In this document: in pieces, positions 20,474 to 32,345 of the stretch
Layout of the letters: each line of letters opens with the position of its first letter
Position numbering within the stretch: position 1 is the first letter of the stretch
NCBI GenBank assembly: GCA_002205965.3
Contig: NADL03000740.1
Coordinates: forward strand, 124,001-188,000
Origin: Kappaphycus alvarezii
Taxonomy: Eukaryota; Rhodophyta; Florideophyceae; Gigartinales; Solieriaceae
DNA: 64,000 nucleotides
Direction: 5' to 3'
The notes under the pieces: model-generated
Told to the model about the DNA's origin: nothing
The model's input: only the letters and a program-made list of their open reading frames with translations
The model's database searches: none
Program-made: the position numbers and the translations under genes

Positions 20474-22776
20474 CTAATCGGAGCTCTCAATTAGTGGATG
20501 GAAAAGCATTCTTCCCTCAAGGGCATGCGGGGATGAAGAAAACGTATCTCCTTTCCCCCTTCGCGACATAACCGAAGCGGCAGCGACCTTCGCTAGTTCT
20601 CCCGCGACAGTAAGCAGAGTGACAACTGATATTGAATCTTTGACCAATGCGCGTAGCTCTTCATCCTCACCTGGCCGTGGAAGCTCTAAGCTAATCATTT
20701 TGTTGATTTCGTCCACGTCCTCCAGTAGTTCAAGAAGCACTAGGATATGGTTGTGTGGTGTGTTTCTTCCTGAAACTCCGGTTTAGAAGCTATTCCGACG
20801 AATTTTCGTCCAAACATTACTCCGAATTCTCTCTGAATCTTTCATAAAATCATTTGAAATCCGATTGTATACTCGCGCAGTTAGATCCGGGCGATCAAAC
20901 ACACGTGGCTGGCTTCCATGGGGCTGAAATGTGCTTCGGTGCTCGATTTTTAGACCCAGCTGGCCCATCTCTTCCATCCACGGGTTCATCGCCAACGTAA
21001 CCAGTAATGAAGGCACCGACTTCAGTGCGACAATTGCCTATACATCCATAAGCTTCGACTTCCAGTACGCAGGGGAATTGATATTGTTGTCGGGTAGATG
21101 TAGTCTTCCAGGCTTATATGTCCCGTCTTCATCTAGAGCGGCAGCGTTCTGTAGCTCGCGCTCTTCTTCGATGCGGGACTTCTGCTCGCTTTCAAGAAAC
21201 TTCAGCCTCATGTCCTCTTTATTTGCCACGGTTAGAAGTAGCCATACATGAAGAAGAGCCCCGGGGTCAAGCAGGATATTGTCCGTGTACAAATGACGCT
21301 TGGCATGCTCTGCCCAAGTCATACCGCTCACCTGAGGTTCGAGAGAATGACTCTCGGCTTTGAAGATAAGTGGCCAAATGAAAGGGGTCCTGACCCTCAT
21401 AGGGATAAAGAAGAGTGAAAGCACCCTTTTCTGCAACTTTCCATGAAGGTTTCAGTAGCCTATACTTCACCTTGCGTTCGCCGGCGCTATTCACGTGTCT
21501 ATTGGAATGTCCCAAAAGCTGAACTGCCGGAAACTCACTTCGAAAAAGACCGGCTGGATCATTTGTGGATGACTGCAGATGAGTTAGAAGTCCACCCTGA
21601 TCTTCTTTCAAAGGTCTGCTGGCCCCCTCCATGTGCGCAGCGGCTATCATTGTACCGATAGTTTCTGTTTAGCACTCCCTCTGTAGTTGCATCCATCCCA
21701 ATTTCTACCCGTTTTCTTTCCAAGTCATCGGCGTTGTCTGCACCCCTCCTAACATCTCGAGACGAGCTATCTCTTTGGCGAGAAATAAGGGCATGGCTGC
21801 GCGAAGAGCCGGCAGCAGCATCACGATATTTCAATTATGTCATGAAATAATCTGCGATACTCTTCCTGGATTATTTCAGGCGCGGTCTCAGCTCTCTAAA
21901 TAGAATTGGTACTAGGTACTGTACGTCGACGTTGTTGACCGTATTCTGAATCAGTCTTGAGCTGTGATCACACTGCCGGAGACTCGGCTCGGTGTTTGAC
22001 CACGGATACGTATACCGTGTATCGCGAAGTGATAGTGCCATCGCTACATTCCCCTGTAGTTTCAAAAACGATGGCCCACCTCGTGGTGCAAACTTAATGT
22101 CCACGAAAGTAAGAACTGTGGCAAACACAGAGTTGAGCTGGACTGCGTTTGAGCGGAAAGATCTGAGATCATATAAGTCCTCGAGAATCTCATTTTTATG
22201 ACGCCTGCCAAAGGTTTCGCCTCGGACGCGAGTTCTTTTCATCCCGCAGCAGATCCCATCCAACTCTTTTCCTACTACCATAGCGCCACACCACTTGTAG
22301 CTAGCTATACGTAGCGTCCAGTCCTCAAACGGACACGTTCTGGCGCTATGATCACGGTCGCCGCACCGGGAACACCGCCTGCCATTTTTAGAGAGTGTTT
22401 CAAATAAAAAACCCCTTCTGGAAGGAAAAAGGCGCCTAGCATCCTCCACCTCTGTATCCCAGGCGTAGTAAGCGAGAAATAAACCACGGTGCATACGAGC
22501 AACCGGAGACATGTAAACCCTATCACGGCGATCCATTGTTTCCTCCGGGTGCATTCTTACATCAGAGACATAAGCAACTGGGCCGAACGGAACATGATCA
22601 CCCTGCTCGGCAACACTCCCTTGGTCGGGTTCAGTAACTGATCTTTGTTTTTTCGGACGGCCTGCACCACTCTTCGCTCCTCCTGCATTCTCCCTTGCCC
22701 CACCAGTGCCCGGCCTTGCCCCACCGGTGTTCGGACGAGGACCGCCACTAGTTTCATTCGGACCCCCTCTTACCAT
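20474..22776 (-). pseudogene. Unrecognised multi-ORF locus with a CCHC zinc knuckle protein
   Basis: The first minus-strand frame (22776-21871, 301 residues) starts with a Gly/Ala/Arg-rich repeat (GGARPGTGGAR, GGAKSGAGRPKKQR, the latter AT-hook-like). It then has a folded-looking middle and a knuckle CSRCGDRDHSARTC that fits C-x2-C-x4-H-x4-C exactly. More minus-strand frames follow: 21834-21559, 21650-21267, 21436-21038, 21016-20783 and 20740-20474. The pairs 21650/21436 and 21038/21016 look like one coding run broken by a frame change and an in-frame TAG (after WKSKLMD). The layout resembles a gag-like protein followed by further coding, but no protease, polymerase or transposase motif is visible. 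It may be an unknown mobile element or a decayed host gene. Confidence 0.45.
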
Positions 22777-22779
22777 ATT

Positions 22780-24265
22780 TTCGGGTGATTAATGGGGTAT
22801 TACCTCGGTGTCGAAGCCAAATTGATAGATTCTCGGGATTCGGAGATCCCTACCTCTAGATGCGGGACAGATCTTTCTCATCCCTTTCCTTTCCCGGCAG
22901 ATAATGTCGTTGACTGTAGTTGATACGCGAGGATTGATCTCTAGAAGTATTGTTTTGTCGGCACTGGCCGCTATCCGAGGGATCAGAGTATGACAGGATG
23001 TTATACTCCGCTCACAATCGGACAGAAAGGCAAATATAATAGAGATTTTGGCTTTCTATCGGATTGGGAGAACTCGCAGCACGGACAAACTTTTGTCGAT
23101 ATACCGGGCGTGGGGTTTAGGCGCACACCAGGTAATCGTTGGTTGAACTGTTGTTGGTCTCCCACGGTGTGCAGACCGGAGGCTTAGATCAGAGTTTATA
23201 TAGACAGCCCGAATTATCCAAACCTTGCCAAACAGTACTGAAATTAAATATTTCCTTTAAAAAGTTGCCCCTAAAATAACAAATGAGACAATTCTTTCCC
23301 GTGCCATCGACATTACTGTAGCCAGACAGAATTATTGTGGCCCAAATTTGTGCAGTAGGGATTTAAATCCCCTAAACCCCCTAAACACTGTCATGCTGTA
23401 CACAATTTCACCACGACAAATTCCTAGTAAAATCCTAATTAACGAATAAAAAAGAGCCCTAACGATACTGTAGAGGCCGATTTTGTTGCCCACCAAGCCC
23501 TGCCACAGAACATCGAAGCATTTTCCACTTCTTGGAACAACTCCTCTGGAAGCTTTGTGCCACAGTACCACGATGTACAGTAAAGTACGCCACACATCTC
23601 CCGCACCTCTCCCATTCTGCACCATCGTCTCCATTGATGACCCCATTTCCTTGCATCGGTCTCCCCTTCAGCGGTACAAGTACTACTGGGGCGACATGCT
23701 GTCGCCCAACCAACTATCAACAGGCACCAGCCCATTGGAAAAAGCTCTAGCCCTACAGCCAACGAGCGTAAAGTATTAAAAATTGCTTAAGAGCCGATCG
23801 CAGCACAGTGCACGCGTGCACTCGGTGCGCATTGACCGGAAAAAATTAAAATTCAGCAGCCAATTAGAATTAAGCTTTGCTGCTGATGATGAAGATGATG
23901 CTGAATTTTTTCATTGGCTTTCATTTTGTGGATTTCTCACAGTTTTTTCGCAGTTCGTACTCGAAAGGGCTCAAAGTTGGCGGGAGTTGCGTGCCGCAAT
24001 ACAGAATGTGCGATTTTGGGTATTTTTTCCTACATTTACTGTACACTGTAACCAGCCTAATTTGGCGCGCTACCTGCGATTTTGCCTACTTTTTCAACAT
24101 TTCCCCTAAAACAACCCTCCTACTACCCTCTCTAAAAACTAATACTTCAACGAATCATTATTATAAGGAGAATTAAAAAATTACCGTCAGGTAATAATTG
24201 TAAAGGCACCTGCATGATTTCCGACTTCCTGTAAAACAAGGAGCAATTAAGGAATAAGATTATGT
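22780..24265. other. No supported gene
   Basis: Overlapping frames of up to about 108 residues occur on both strands at 23330-24170, a sign of chance openness. No domain is seen. GTAC-rich short motifs occur here, for example CTGTAC near 23397. Confidence 0.35.
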
Positions 24266-24269
24266 TCCA

Positions 24270-26771
24270 ATGCAAAGTTCTGAACGAACAGATCTTCAAG
24301 ACATTCAGTCTCGAATAAAAGAAGAATACTGCCATCCAGAATCAGATTCCGAAAAGCGAATACCAAAAAAATTGCCCCTGACCCGACAGGAGAGAAAAGC
24401 TCTGGCACGCGGAGCGTCTCAGGTCAAAGAGCTCAAATTACTCCATCCAGGGCCCAGCAAGATAAATTCGTCCCTTAAAATGGAAGTTGCAACAACCCCA
24501 TTTTTACCTACGTTGAATTTCAGAAGCACGCTTGTCAGGACCTGCTCACAAGATGAAGTACAAGTGTAAGTTTTGCAAATCAATTGGATCTCTAGGCAGA
24601 GGTCCGACAATTACAAGAGCACATTTCAACACCAAGCACCGAGCCACCAATGTTACAGTTCCCTTTGGAAACCGCAACGGCAGTTCTGCCTCTGTATGTA
24701 GTTCAGTCCGCACCAGATTAGAAAAAATTATTTCTGCAAAAATCCCGAAAACCGAAAATGCACAATAAGTTTTCTTCCGGCTATGTGCTGAATGGATAGC
24801 GGTGAGCGAACGTCCGATTGCAATTTTTGAAGATGAGGGATTCAGGAAGATTATGAATCATGTTACACCTAGATTCAATGAGGTCAGTCGTAAGTCTTTC
24901 AGTAGGGTGCTTCGCCAAGCTGAGAAGAAATTAGATGAAAAGTTTTTCCAAGAACTATCGAAAGTCAAAGTTCTAGGAGCAACCACGGATGTGTGAACAT
25001 CGGAAAACAATGAATCTTATTCCTCCTTGACACTTTCCTTTATTGAAGAAGAATTGAATTACCATTCAAAGCTTTTCAGTTGCAGTAAGATCAATGAACG
25101 TCATACGGGAAAGGATCTTTCTAATTTTTTTACTTATTCATCGAGAAGGGGAAATTTTTTGAAGAAAATCGCATTCGTAACCACGGATTCAGCTTCGAAT
25201 GCTAAGAAGCAGGTTCAGCTTACAGCGCAAGAGGAGGGGCTTCTCAGTGAGATCCACCAATCATGCAATAACGAAAAGTCGCTAGATAACCTATCAGCAA
25301 TCGAAACGGAAGTGGGAAATGAAGATAGTACTGACATCATGTTTGAAGAAGAGAGAGCGACTGTATCTACTAACTTCCGTACAGAAGCCAACAATTGTTC
25401 TGACAATTTGAACATGTCGAGAGATACAACTTTCATTTCATCTGAGACCGAAGAAGCAGCTGAAATTGAATTTCAAGAGAACTTGATCCTTGATGTAAGA
25501 GAATATCTCCTTTCACTACAGGCGGACTTTCTCCTTCCATCTGATTCACAAGTTACTTCTCAGGAAATACAGAGGATTTGAACGAGTTCCAGGTCTTTAG
25601 TTTTTCGATCGTCATGGTGTCGAATTGCCTGTGCTGCTCATTCCTATCAGTTGTCAGTCAAGAGTTGCATGAACGTTTCTGATGTCAATGCTGCTCTGGT
25701 CAGTGTCAGGCAGACCATTAAGTTCTTAAAGAAGTCTTTTGTTGCTGGAACTTACCTAATTCGCTAATTGAAGGCTGATAATAAGAAGATACTCCGACCA
25801 TTTTGGGATTTCAGGACTCGTTAGGGATCAACAGCTGCAATGATACGAAGGTTTTGGTTCTCGAGCCATATATTACTTCAGCAACTGACAAACTTTTTGC
25901 TGACAGAGTTACCTGGACTGGTGATGCACCTGGCGACAGGCCGACTCCTCGTGAAGGATTGATCTTGGAAACAGTTCTGTAAATCGTGAAATCAATTGAT
26001 CAATCGAGCTCCATTCCGGGAAAACAGTCAGGGGCAACGATGCATCTGACATACATTTGTACTGCTTGAATCCTGAAGAAACTTGAGAATGTCCTTGACT
26101 AACCATAAATGGGGACTAAGGTTCATGAATTGTCATCCGATCTTTCGAAATGGATTATGGAAAGGCGTCTGAAAAAAATGCTGATTTTCCAATCGCTGAA
26201 CATTAATCTCATGTTGCAGCCCTACTGACACCACAGTTTAATCAGATGAAGCACCGCGGCATACTTGGAGGAGAGGACGCATATACCGTTTCAGATATTA
26301 CGGCATTGACAATAATGATCGTCATTGCTAACCAGTATTTTGCCGATATAGAACTCGAAACAACCAATCAGAGTTCTACGGATATACCTGGTCAGGAGTA
26401 TGAAAGTAATGAAGAGGATCAAATCTTGTCGTTTTTTTGAAAACAATCAATCTCAAGATGATGAAGGTAATATTACGAACATTGAGCAAGAGTTTGCGAT
26501 GTATCTCGCAACTGCCAAATCATCCAATAAGATGTGTCCATTGCAGGTTTGGAAACAGAACTGTAACTCGTTCCCATTATTGGCCCAGTTTAATCGTTTG
26601 GTTTTCACACCCACCGGTTCATCTACGACACCTGAACGCTTTTTCAGTGTTGTTGGAGCGATTCGTTCCAAGAAGCGATCTCGACTGGCAGCTGGAATGA
26701 CAGAATGTCTCCTTAATGTTGGTAACTACCTTAAGAAACACAATGGTCTTCCTGAATCTGATCAGAATTAG
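24270..26771 (+). pseudogene. hAT-superfamily transposase, decayed
   Basis: Blocks run in hAT order. A BED-type zinc finger (YKCKFCKSIG, then HFNTKH, about 24556-24640). Then RPIAIFEDEGFRKIMNHVTP and SRKSFSRVL (24810-24910). Then LSKVKVLGATTDV, stop, TSENNESYSSLTL, where relatives have DGWTS, so the Trp codon is TGA. Then KIAFVTTDSASN (25165-25200). Then CRIACAAHSYQLSVKSCMN and TIKFLKKSF (25620-25740). The C-terminal dimerisation region is in the frame ending 26771: EFAMYLATAKSS, LQVWKQNCNSFPLLAQFNRL, STTPERFFSVVGAIRSKKRS. There are several stops (near 24996, 25766, 25821, 25960, 25988) and frame changes. No terminal repeats were found by eye. Confidence 0.88.
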
Positions 26772-26774
26772 TAG

Positions 26775-27600
26775 CAAAACTATTTGGTCTCATATAATCA
26801 CTTTTCATTGTTTTGTGTTCTTAATTAAACATTTCTTGCATTAGCTAAAATATTGTTTACCCTATCTCCCAAAAAAATAATTTCGTATCCTTTATTTGTT
26901 AGTGTTCCGCTACGTCAGTTTACTACTTTCTGACGTTTAAAATTAGATTCAAGTGTATTTCAGGAATTAAAGGGTGGCTATACTCTATTTGTACTTGTAA
27001 AATATATTCAAAAATAATGTTTTTCTCCAAAAAGATGGAAAACAAAAAACGCTGCCCTTCTGGCGACATTCTACAATGCGTAGCAATTCAATTCTCTGGC
27101 GCTTCCCGTGCGGCGTCTAGATAATAAGATCGTTGTACTAGCTCATACATTGACTGCGAGAACTGAATTGACTATCCAGAATTCTAGGACTTATGCTTAA
27201 CCACTGAACCATGTGGGCAAGCTCGCAAAGCCAGTAGTTGTTCTATCTGAGGTAAACCACCCTTTTGTAATATATCTATTTTGTTTCGATGAATTGCTGA
27301 AAAAAATAGCTATTTGTTTAGGATTAGTGTCCCTTATTTCTCTTGGATGAGAAAGCTGTTTGGGTGGTAAACTATCGCCCTGTACTCATGGAAGTTTAAT
27401 GGAAAATTGTGTCTCGGTTCGATTCATGGCGTGGGCATTCCAGATAATATTTTTTTCAAGTAATTAATTGTCTCCGAGGTAATAATTGGTTATTAATATA
27501 GGGTGGTAATAATTGCCTGGGTAATAAAATAAAGTGTTCCATTAATTGCCAGCACTATAATTTTTTATTATTATTACTGGGCATCACTATTCCTGGCAAT
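26775..27600. other. AT-rich spacer
   Basis: No gene seen. GGTAATAATTG occurs at least twice (about 27479 and 27507), and GGTAATAATTGTAA also occurs at about 24190 on the other side of the hAT remnant. This may mark the element's ends, but orientation and boundaries do not resolve by eye. Confidence 0.3.
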
Positions 27601-27651
27601 TGTCGCATTTGGCAGTTTCTACGTTAGAGTCGTTCCATCTCTATAAGACCG

Positions 27652-27697
27652 GACCTGCCCCGCTCATCAGACTCAGATCGGAAGAGCGGGGCAGGTC
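27652..27697. repeat. Perfect 14-bp hairpin
   Basis: Arms 27652-27665 and 27684-27697 (GACCTGCCCCGCTC and its exact reverse complement) enclose an 18-base loop that contains GACTCAGATCGG. It is immediately followed by a second, longer hairpin. Confidence 0.85.
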
Positions 27698-27702
27698 TTT
27701 AA

Positions 27703-27814
27703 CACGGAGACGATATGTGACTTGGAAGGATGTTTTTCATACGACTCAGTTCGGGAAAACCATCCGACTCAGGCCGGCAGAAAACTTCCTTTCTAGTCAT
27801 ATATCGTCTCCGTG
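27703..27814. repeat. Long imperfect stem-loop, about 36-nt arms
   Basis: Arms 27703-27721 (CACGGAGACGATATGTGAC) and 27796-27814 pair over 19 bp with a single G-U. The pairing extends inward about another 18 bp with two or three mismatches (GGAAGGATGTTTT against AAAACTTCCTTT). The roughly 44-base loop carries two copies of CAT-n2-GACTCAG-n2-CGG, the same core found in the loop of the preceding hairpin. Size and shape are compatible with a small RNA precursor or a miniature inverted-repeat element. Confidence 0.75.
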
Positions 27815-27849
27815 CTCTCTTCAACCAGACAAAAAGTGCTCTTCACGCC

Positions 27850-28490
27850 GTACAACCCCATAAGCCGTTGCATCACCGCTTCGCCAGGCTACCGTCACGG
27901 TCATTGTTACGCCGACCACGATAATCGATACGCAACATGCTCTTTCTTCGCACTCTGTGCTAGACTCTTGATATAGATCGTCGGTTTGGATTCACCTATC
28001 ACTGTGACTCTAAACTTCGACAAATGGTCCAAGGTTTCATCTTTTGGTAATCTTAGGATATCAAGGTGATGGGCGCCTCTGGTGGCACGGACTATTTTGA
28101 CTTAACCTTCGCTAACCCTCTTTCCCCCTCCTATGCCAGAGCGAGAGGCTTAACCTACTCACGAGCCTCAACGCAGCCCATGCGGATAAGAAGCGGAAAT
28201 ACTGAGGATTGGGGAAAGAAGGCTAGTTCCTGTCCCAATTTCAACGCTCGGAGGCTGGCATGCGGTGGCGTTCGCCGTCGTCAAGGAACTTGTGAGAACC
28301 GTCTCCAGTCTTGCTATGGAACGGATTTCGAAAGTGCACGGTACTCTTTTACGGCAACAGTCCGCATTGGTAGTAACCTCCAATGTGGCTTGGCTGCTTG
28401 GTGGCTTCCCCTCTACTTGCCGGTGGAGTGAAGTACCATCAGCGCCGGCTTCAACATTTCATGTGCATGCAGACTATTGTACAAGTTGAC
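27850..28490 (+). pseudogene. 3' end of a retrotransposon polyprotein (restriction-like endonuclease type C-terminus)
   Basis: The frame at 28066-28431 opens GGTDYFDLTFANPLSPSYA, matching the xFDVTVxNPLxxxY block in the C-terminal region of many protist and animal non-LTR type reverse transcriptase proteins. In a second frame about 28130-28200 reads ARERLNLLTSLNAAHADKKR, the usual A...KY segment. In a third frame from about 28225 it reads VPISTLGGWHAVAFAVVKEL, then LRQQSALVVTSNVAWLLGG, the family's F-P-x-ST-GG-x-P and RL-x-x-LLR blocks. The reverse transcriptase core itself is not visible upstream. Truncated at the 5' side, with at least two frame changes. Family naming is from memory of protein motifs and should be taken as moderate. 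Confidence 0.55.
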
Positions 28491-28761
28491 TAGGTATCAG
28501 CCAGCTTATGTATTACAGTAAACGAACTCCCCGTGTTCTCCAGATTTCATCCGTCCAAGGTACTGATCAACTACGAAAGGTGGAAAGGACTTCTGAGCTT
28601 TGTTTCTCTATCAGTGAAAAACTAATATTTTTGTTGCTGGGTTCGCAATGGGATCGTGGGTTGCCCTTCTCCACGAACTCTGATACCAAGAGATTTCTTT
28701 TCAAGAAGTCAATCCTTGAAGTTACAATATTAGCAAATGCAGCCTACACTGGGCAACACCT

Positions 28762-28827
28762 CAACTCAGGTGGGCAAAACACCTGAGTTGCTGGGCAGAG
28801 CCTCTACTAGGTTGAGACTCTGCCCAG
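28762..28827. repeat. Two adjacent perfect hairpins
   Basis: First hairpin: CAACTCAGGTG (28762-28772) and CACCTGAGTTG (28780-28790) with a 7-base loop. Second: CTGGGCAGAG (28791-28800) and CTCTGCCCAG (28818-28827) with a 17-base loop. They abut with no spacer. Confidence 0.85.
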
Positions 28828-28829
28828 TT

Positions 28830-31070
28830 GTAACACCGTTTGCTGTAAGGATAGCGTTGAAAGCCCTTCTTCCCTGGGTTTAAGCTTACAGCGAGATCAG
28901 AGAAGCCTCGTGGTATGGCAGCAGCAGCTCACAGCCTCAAGCCTTTTTCTCCCGGGGTTGAAAGGGTTCGGTATTCTGCGAGTGGTGTGTAGCTTGGGAG
29001 TCCTATGAACTTGGCTTCGGGGAGGTTTTTGAGTACAAATACGGTAACTGGGCATTTCCACAAAGTAAAGAGTAGCCGGTAGCCCAGTCAAGAAGATGGC
29101 GGATTTGAAAGTGACTATCAACGCGTCGTGTCATTGCAGGAGAATTGCCCTCACCCTAGAGTATTGCCGATCGTGCCGTGTTCGTTGTTCAGTACCCAAT
29201 AGTTGTCGTTCATCCATACCGTTAGCGGTCGTAAGTTGGCATGCATAGCTGGTCAGGCCATGACATGGAAGTAGATGTGAATGAAGTAACATGATTGGAG
29301 TTGCTGAGTACTCGGAGGCAGCGGGTAGGCACAAATTGGCGAGCATTCTTTCCAGACGGAATATGCGTGGAATTGACGATAGGACTGCCCCTCCAGCAAA
29401 CTAGATGCAATGCAATTCTAATGGTACAGCAATTGTGCCTCGGGAAGTATATCTTGCAAACAGACCAAAATACCACCCGGATCGTATTGACTGTGTCTCG
29501 AGGTGAAGGAAAGGAGAAATAATTTCGGGGGCCGCTGCTATTTATGGGTACAGTATTCATGTTCATGAGTATGGGTTAGAATTGGTGAACTCCGGAGGAC
29601 CGCGACCGGGAAAACCTGGCTCGTGTAGTGGACGTCCAGATCAAGTAAAAGTACTACCGGCGATACAAGCAACACGCTCGGGGATAAATCTTTAAATACA
29701 CCAAGTTGCGAAGGCAAGTGGACATATTCCCAGACGGGAACACTGGTTCCCACTTCTGCAGCTGAGCTCGGAGGTGTATTCGTTCTGCATCGGGGCAAGT
29801 GGGCAAGCCCCGCTGTATGGGCGACGTAACTCGCCGCTCCTGTGTTGTAGCATCTGTTACGAGGATGCGACAAGGCTAAATCATTCGCAGTCCGTCTGGC
29901 AGGAAGACCTGCTGACGGTGGCTGAGGGTCTGGGCAAGGATGAGGATATGAAGTAGACGGAGGCTGTGACGCTGGATAAGGGAGCGGTGCTTGATCGGGA
30001 GTTGAGGACTTGGTTCGTTTATGACAGGACTTTGCAGTTAGGTTGCACTAGAAGTTGTGGTTGTGTGCGACGCGGGACATGTGTTTTTACATGACAAATG
30101 GCCTCCATATAAGTGTACGGGCTGCTGATGTCTGCAAAATGGGGCTATGTATTGTGGCTGTGTGATTTTCGCACGGCAGGAGATCAAGGCGCGTGTGTAG
30201 CATGACTGGATGTGTGCAGGGCGCAAATTGGGTGGTAAAGGGAAAGTCAGGGCAGAGTAACGCGGATGAAGGGCTGTTGGACAGGGAGTTGTACTGATGG
30301 CGTCAACGGGATTCCTCGCGCAAGTGATGTGTTGGGTCATGGCCATGAGGCCAAGTTTACCGTTGAAAGTGCAGCTCTGTCTGTGCTTTGTTGTCAACCT
30401 TACAAAGTTGTTTTCGTAAAGAGTTGGGGGCGGATAACAGGTAACGGATATGGTGTGGCCATTACCGGACGATGGACGAACAACATGCTCCACAGTGGTT
30501 GTTTGGAAATGGTGATGATTAGACAATATTAGGCAACATCTCAGCGTATGGTAATCCCACTAAATTAAACCCTAAGGGTGTCTATCATGGAAAACCTCAC
30601 ACACATTTACATGGTTTGAAGCGGTACAAACTAATGTTAAGAATAAACCAATCTGCGTGTCCCGGTTTTTTCACACATGCAGATACGTAGTTAGACCACA
30701 CTATCAATGTGTCATTATTCTGACAAAGAGGCGATCAATCTGAGTCCCAGCACCACGTAAGATTCCATGGGAATACTATTTTTGATGCCACTGAAAAATT
30801 ATTCCTCTACAAGTTGCATTACAGTCGCAATGAATGCTAAGGGCTGGATGCCATTTCACTGCTCTTTTGAAAGGCTAGTAGCGGACATCGCACGGCTACG
30901 GACACCGCCAAGGGTGATGTCGGTGCACGAAGCGTCGCTGTCAAGAGCACTGTAGTGAATGTGTGAATCATGTGGCATGGTGTCAACACACAGTTGACTA
31001 TTGTTGTTGTCAACCACAGCCATTAGTCACTGATGTCAGCGTTCAATGCTATTTGAATGGCAATCACTGA
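28830..31070. other. No supported gene
   Basis: Frames of 110-160 residues occur on the minus strand (29222-29566, 29538-29873, 30038-30526), but they are Thr/Ser/Pro-rich, overlap frames on the other strand and show no recognisable domain. I do not call them as genes. Confidence 0.35.
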
Positions 31071-31099
31071 GTGGGCACATCAAACCCCTCGCTGCAACA

Positions 31100-32345
31100 A
31101 GCCGCGGTGCTTCGTTGGATGGGGAAGAGTGGGGGGATCTATTTGGTGGGAAGGGGGTTGAATGGACGGTGGGGGGCTACTAGTGCGCCTGGCACGTTTG
31201 GGGTTAAGAGGTTGTTTCGGTTGGGAGTGCGGCAAGGAGGGGGGAGGGAGAGGTGGGGGCCTCTTGCTCAGGTGGACGGGGGGGGCATTTCCAAGGGCAG
31301 ACCGGCGGGGGGGGCGGAATCTTGCCCAGGAGGAGGGGGGGCATTTCCAAGAGCATACCGGCGGGGAGGCCTTGGACAACAGCGGAGGAGGGGGTGGCAT
31401 GTTGAGCAGGATGGGCGGGGGTTATTTCCAAGAGCTGACGGGGCGGGGACATCTTGCAAAACAGCAGAGACGGGGGCGGCATATCGATCAGGAGAAGAGG
31501 GGGTTGTACTTGGATCTGCATAGGGGCGGGAGGGTCTTGGACAACAGCAGAGGCGGGGGCGGCATGTCGATCAGGAGAAGGGGGGGGGCATTTGCATCTG
31601 CAGAGGGGAACAGGGGGTCTTGGACATCAGTGGAGGGGGGGGCTGCCTCTTCAGCAGGAGGAGGGCGGCGGACATTTGCAACTGGAGAGCGGCGCGGGGG
31701 GTTGGGCAGAACACAACTACGGGGGACGGCCTCTTGAGCAGGAGGGGGGGGGCATTTCCAAGAGCAGACCTGCGGGGGGGGGGTCGTGGACAACAGCGGA
31801 GGGGGGGCGGCTTCTTGAGCGGGAGGAGCGGGGTGCATTTCCACGAGCAAACCGGCGGGGGGGGTCTTTGGACAACAGCGGGGGGGTCTTGGACAACAGC
31901 GCTGGGGGGGCAGCGCTGCTGCGCAGGAGGATGGCCGGCGACATTTGCAAGAGCATACGGGCGGGGGGGGAATTTGGTGGGGCGGGGGTGGGCCCTGGAG
32001 GGAGGGGGTGGGGTGGGAGAGGGCGGTTGGGAACGAGGTGGAGGAGGTATGCGGGGGATAGTGGTGAATGCGCTGGGGGTTTGGGGGGGTGAGGTGGGAA
32101 TGGGTAGTGGTGAATGCGCTGGGGGTTTGGGGGGGGTGAGGTGGGAATGTAGATGGGATGCGGGTGGGTATTGTCGGATAAGCGAGGGGTATTTGAACAC
32201 TCTGTCGGCGAGGGGAATTAGGAGGTTGTGCGGACCTGTGGGGAGCGGGTGGGGTGGGAGTGGGCGGTTGGGAGGGGCGGTTGAAGGGGATGGGCGGGGA
32301 GTGCATTAGGGGTTTGGAAGGGGGTTGGGGGCGTGGGTTTGGGAT
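31100..32345 (+). repeat. Very G-rich minisatellite region
   Basis: Degenerate repeated blocks with the themes GGCATTTCCAAGAGCAGACC, CTTGGACAACAGCGGAGG and GGCGGCATGTTGAGCAGGA, separated by runs of 5-8 G, recur from about 31270 to 31980. A clean 46-bp tandem pair lies at 32061-32106 and 32107-32152 (GTGGTGAATGCGCTGGGGG...). The strand bias is extreme (G on plus, C on minus). This alone keeps long frames open on both strands, for example 318 Pro-rich residues on minus at 31488-32444, so I do not call those as genes. Many four-run G tracts could form G-quadruplexes. Confidence 0.85.

Noticed and set aside
23332..24176. Overlapping frames of up to 108 residues on both strands
   Set aside because: Open on several frames at once without conserved motifs.
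27160..27240. Second tRNA-like sequence on minus (box-A-like TGGTTCAGTGG)
   Set aside because: No good B box and no acceptor stem pairing.
27674..27688. Match to the first bases of an Illumina adapter (AGATCGGAAGAGCGG)
   Set aside because: The following bases differ from the adapter, and the segment pairs with the upstream arm of a 14-bp hairpin, so it looks genomic. Read inspection would settle it.
30038..30526. 162-residue frame on minus
   Set aside because: Thr/Pro/His-rich with an overlapping open frame on plus and no recognisable motif.
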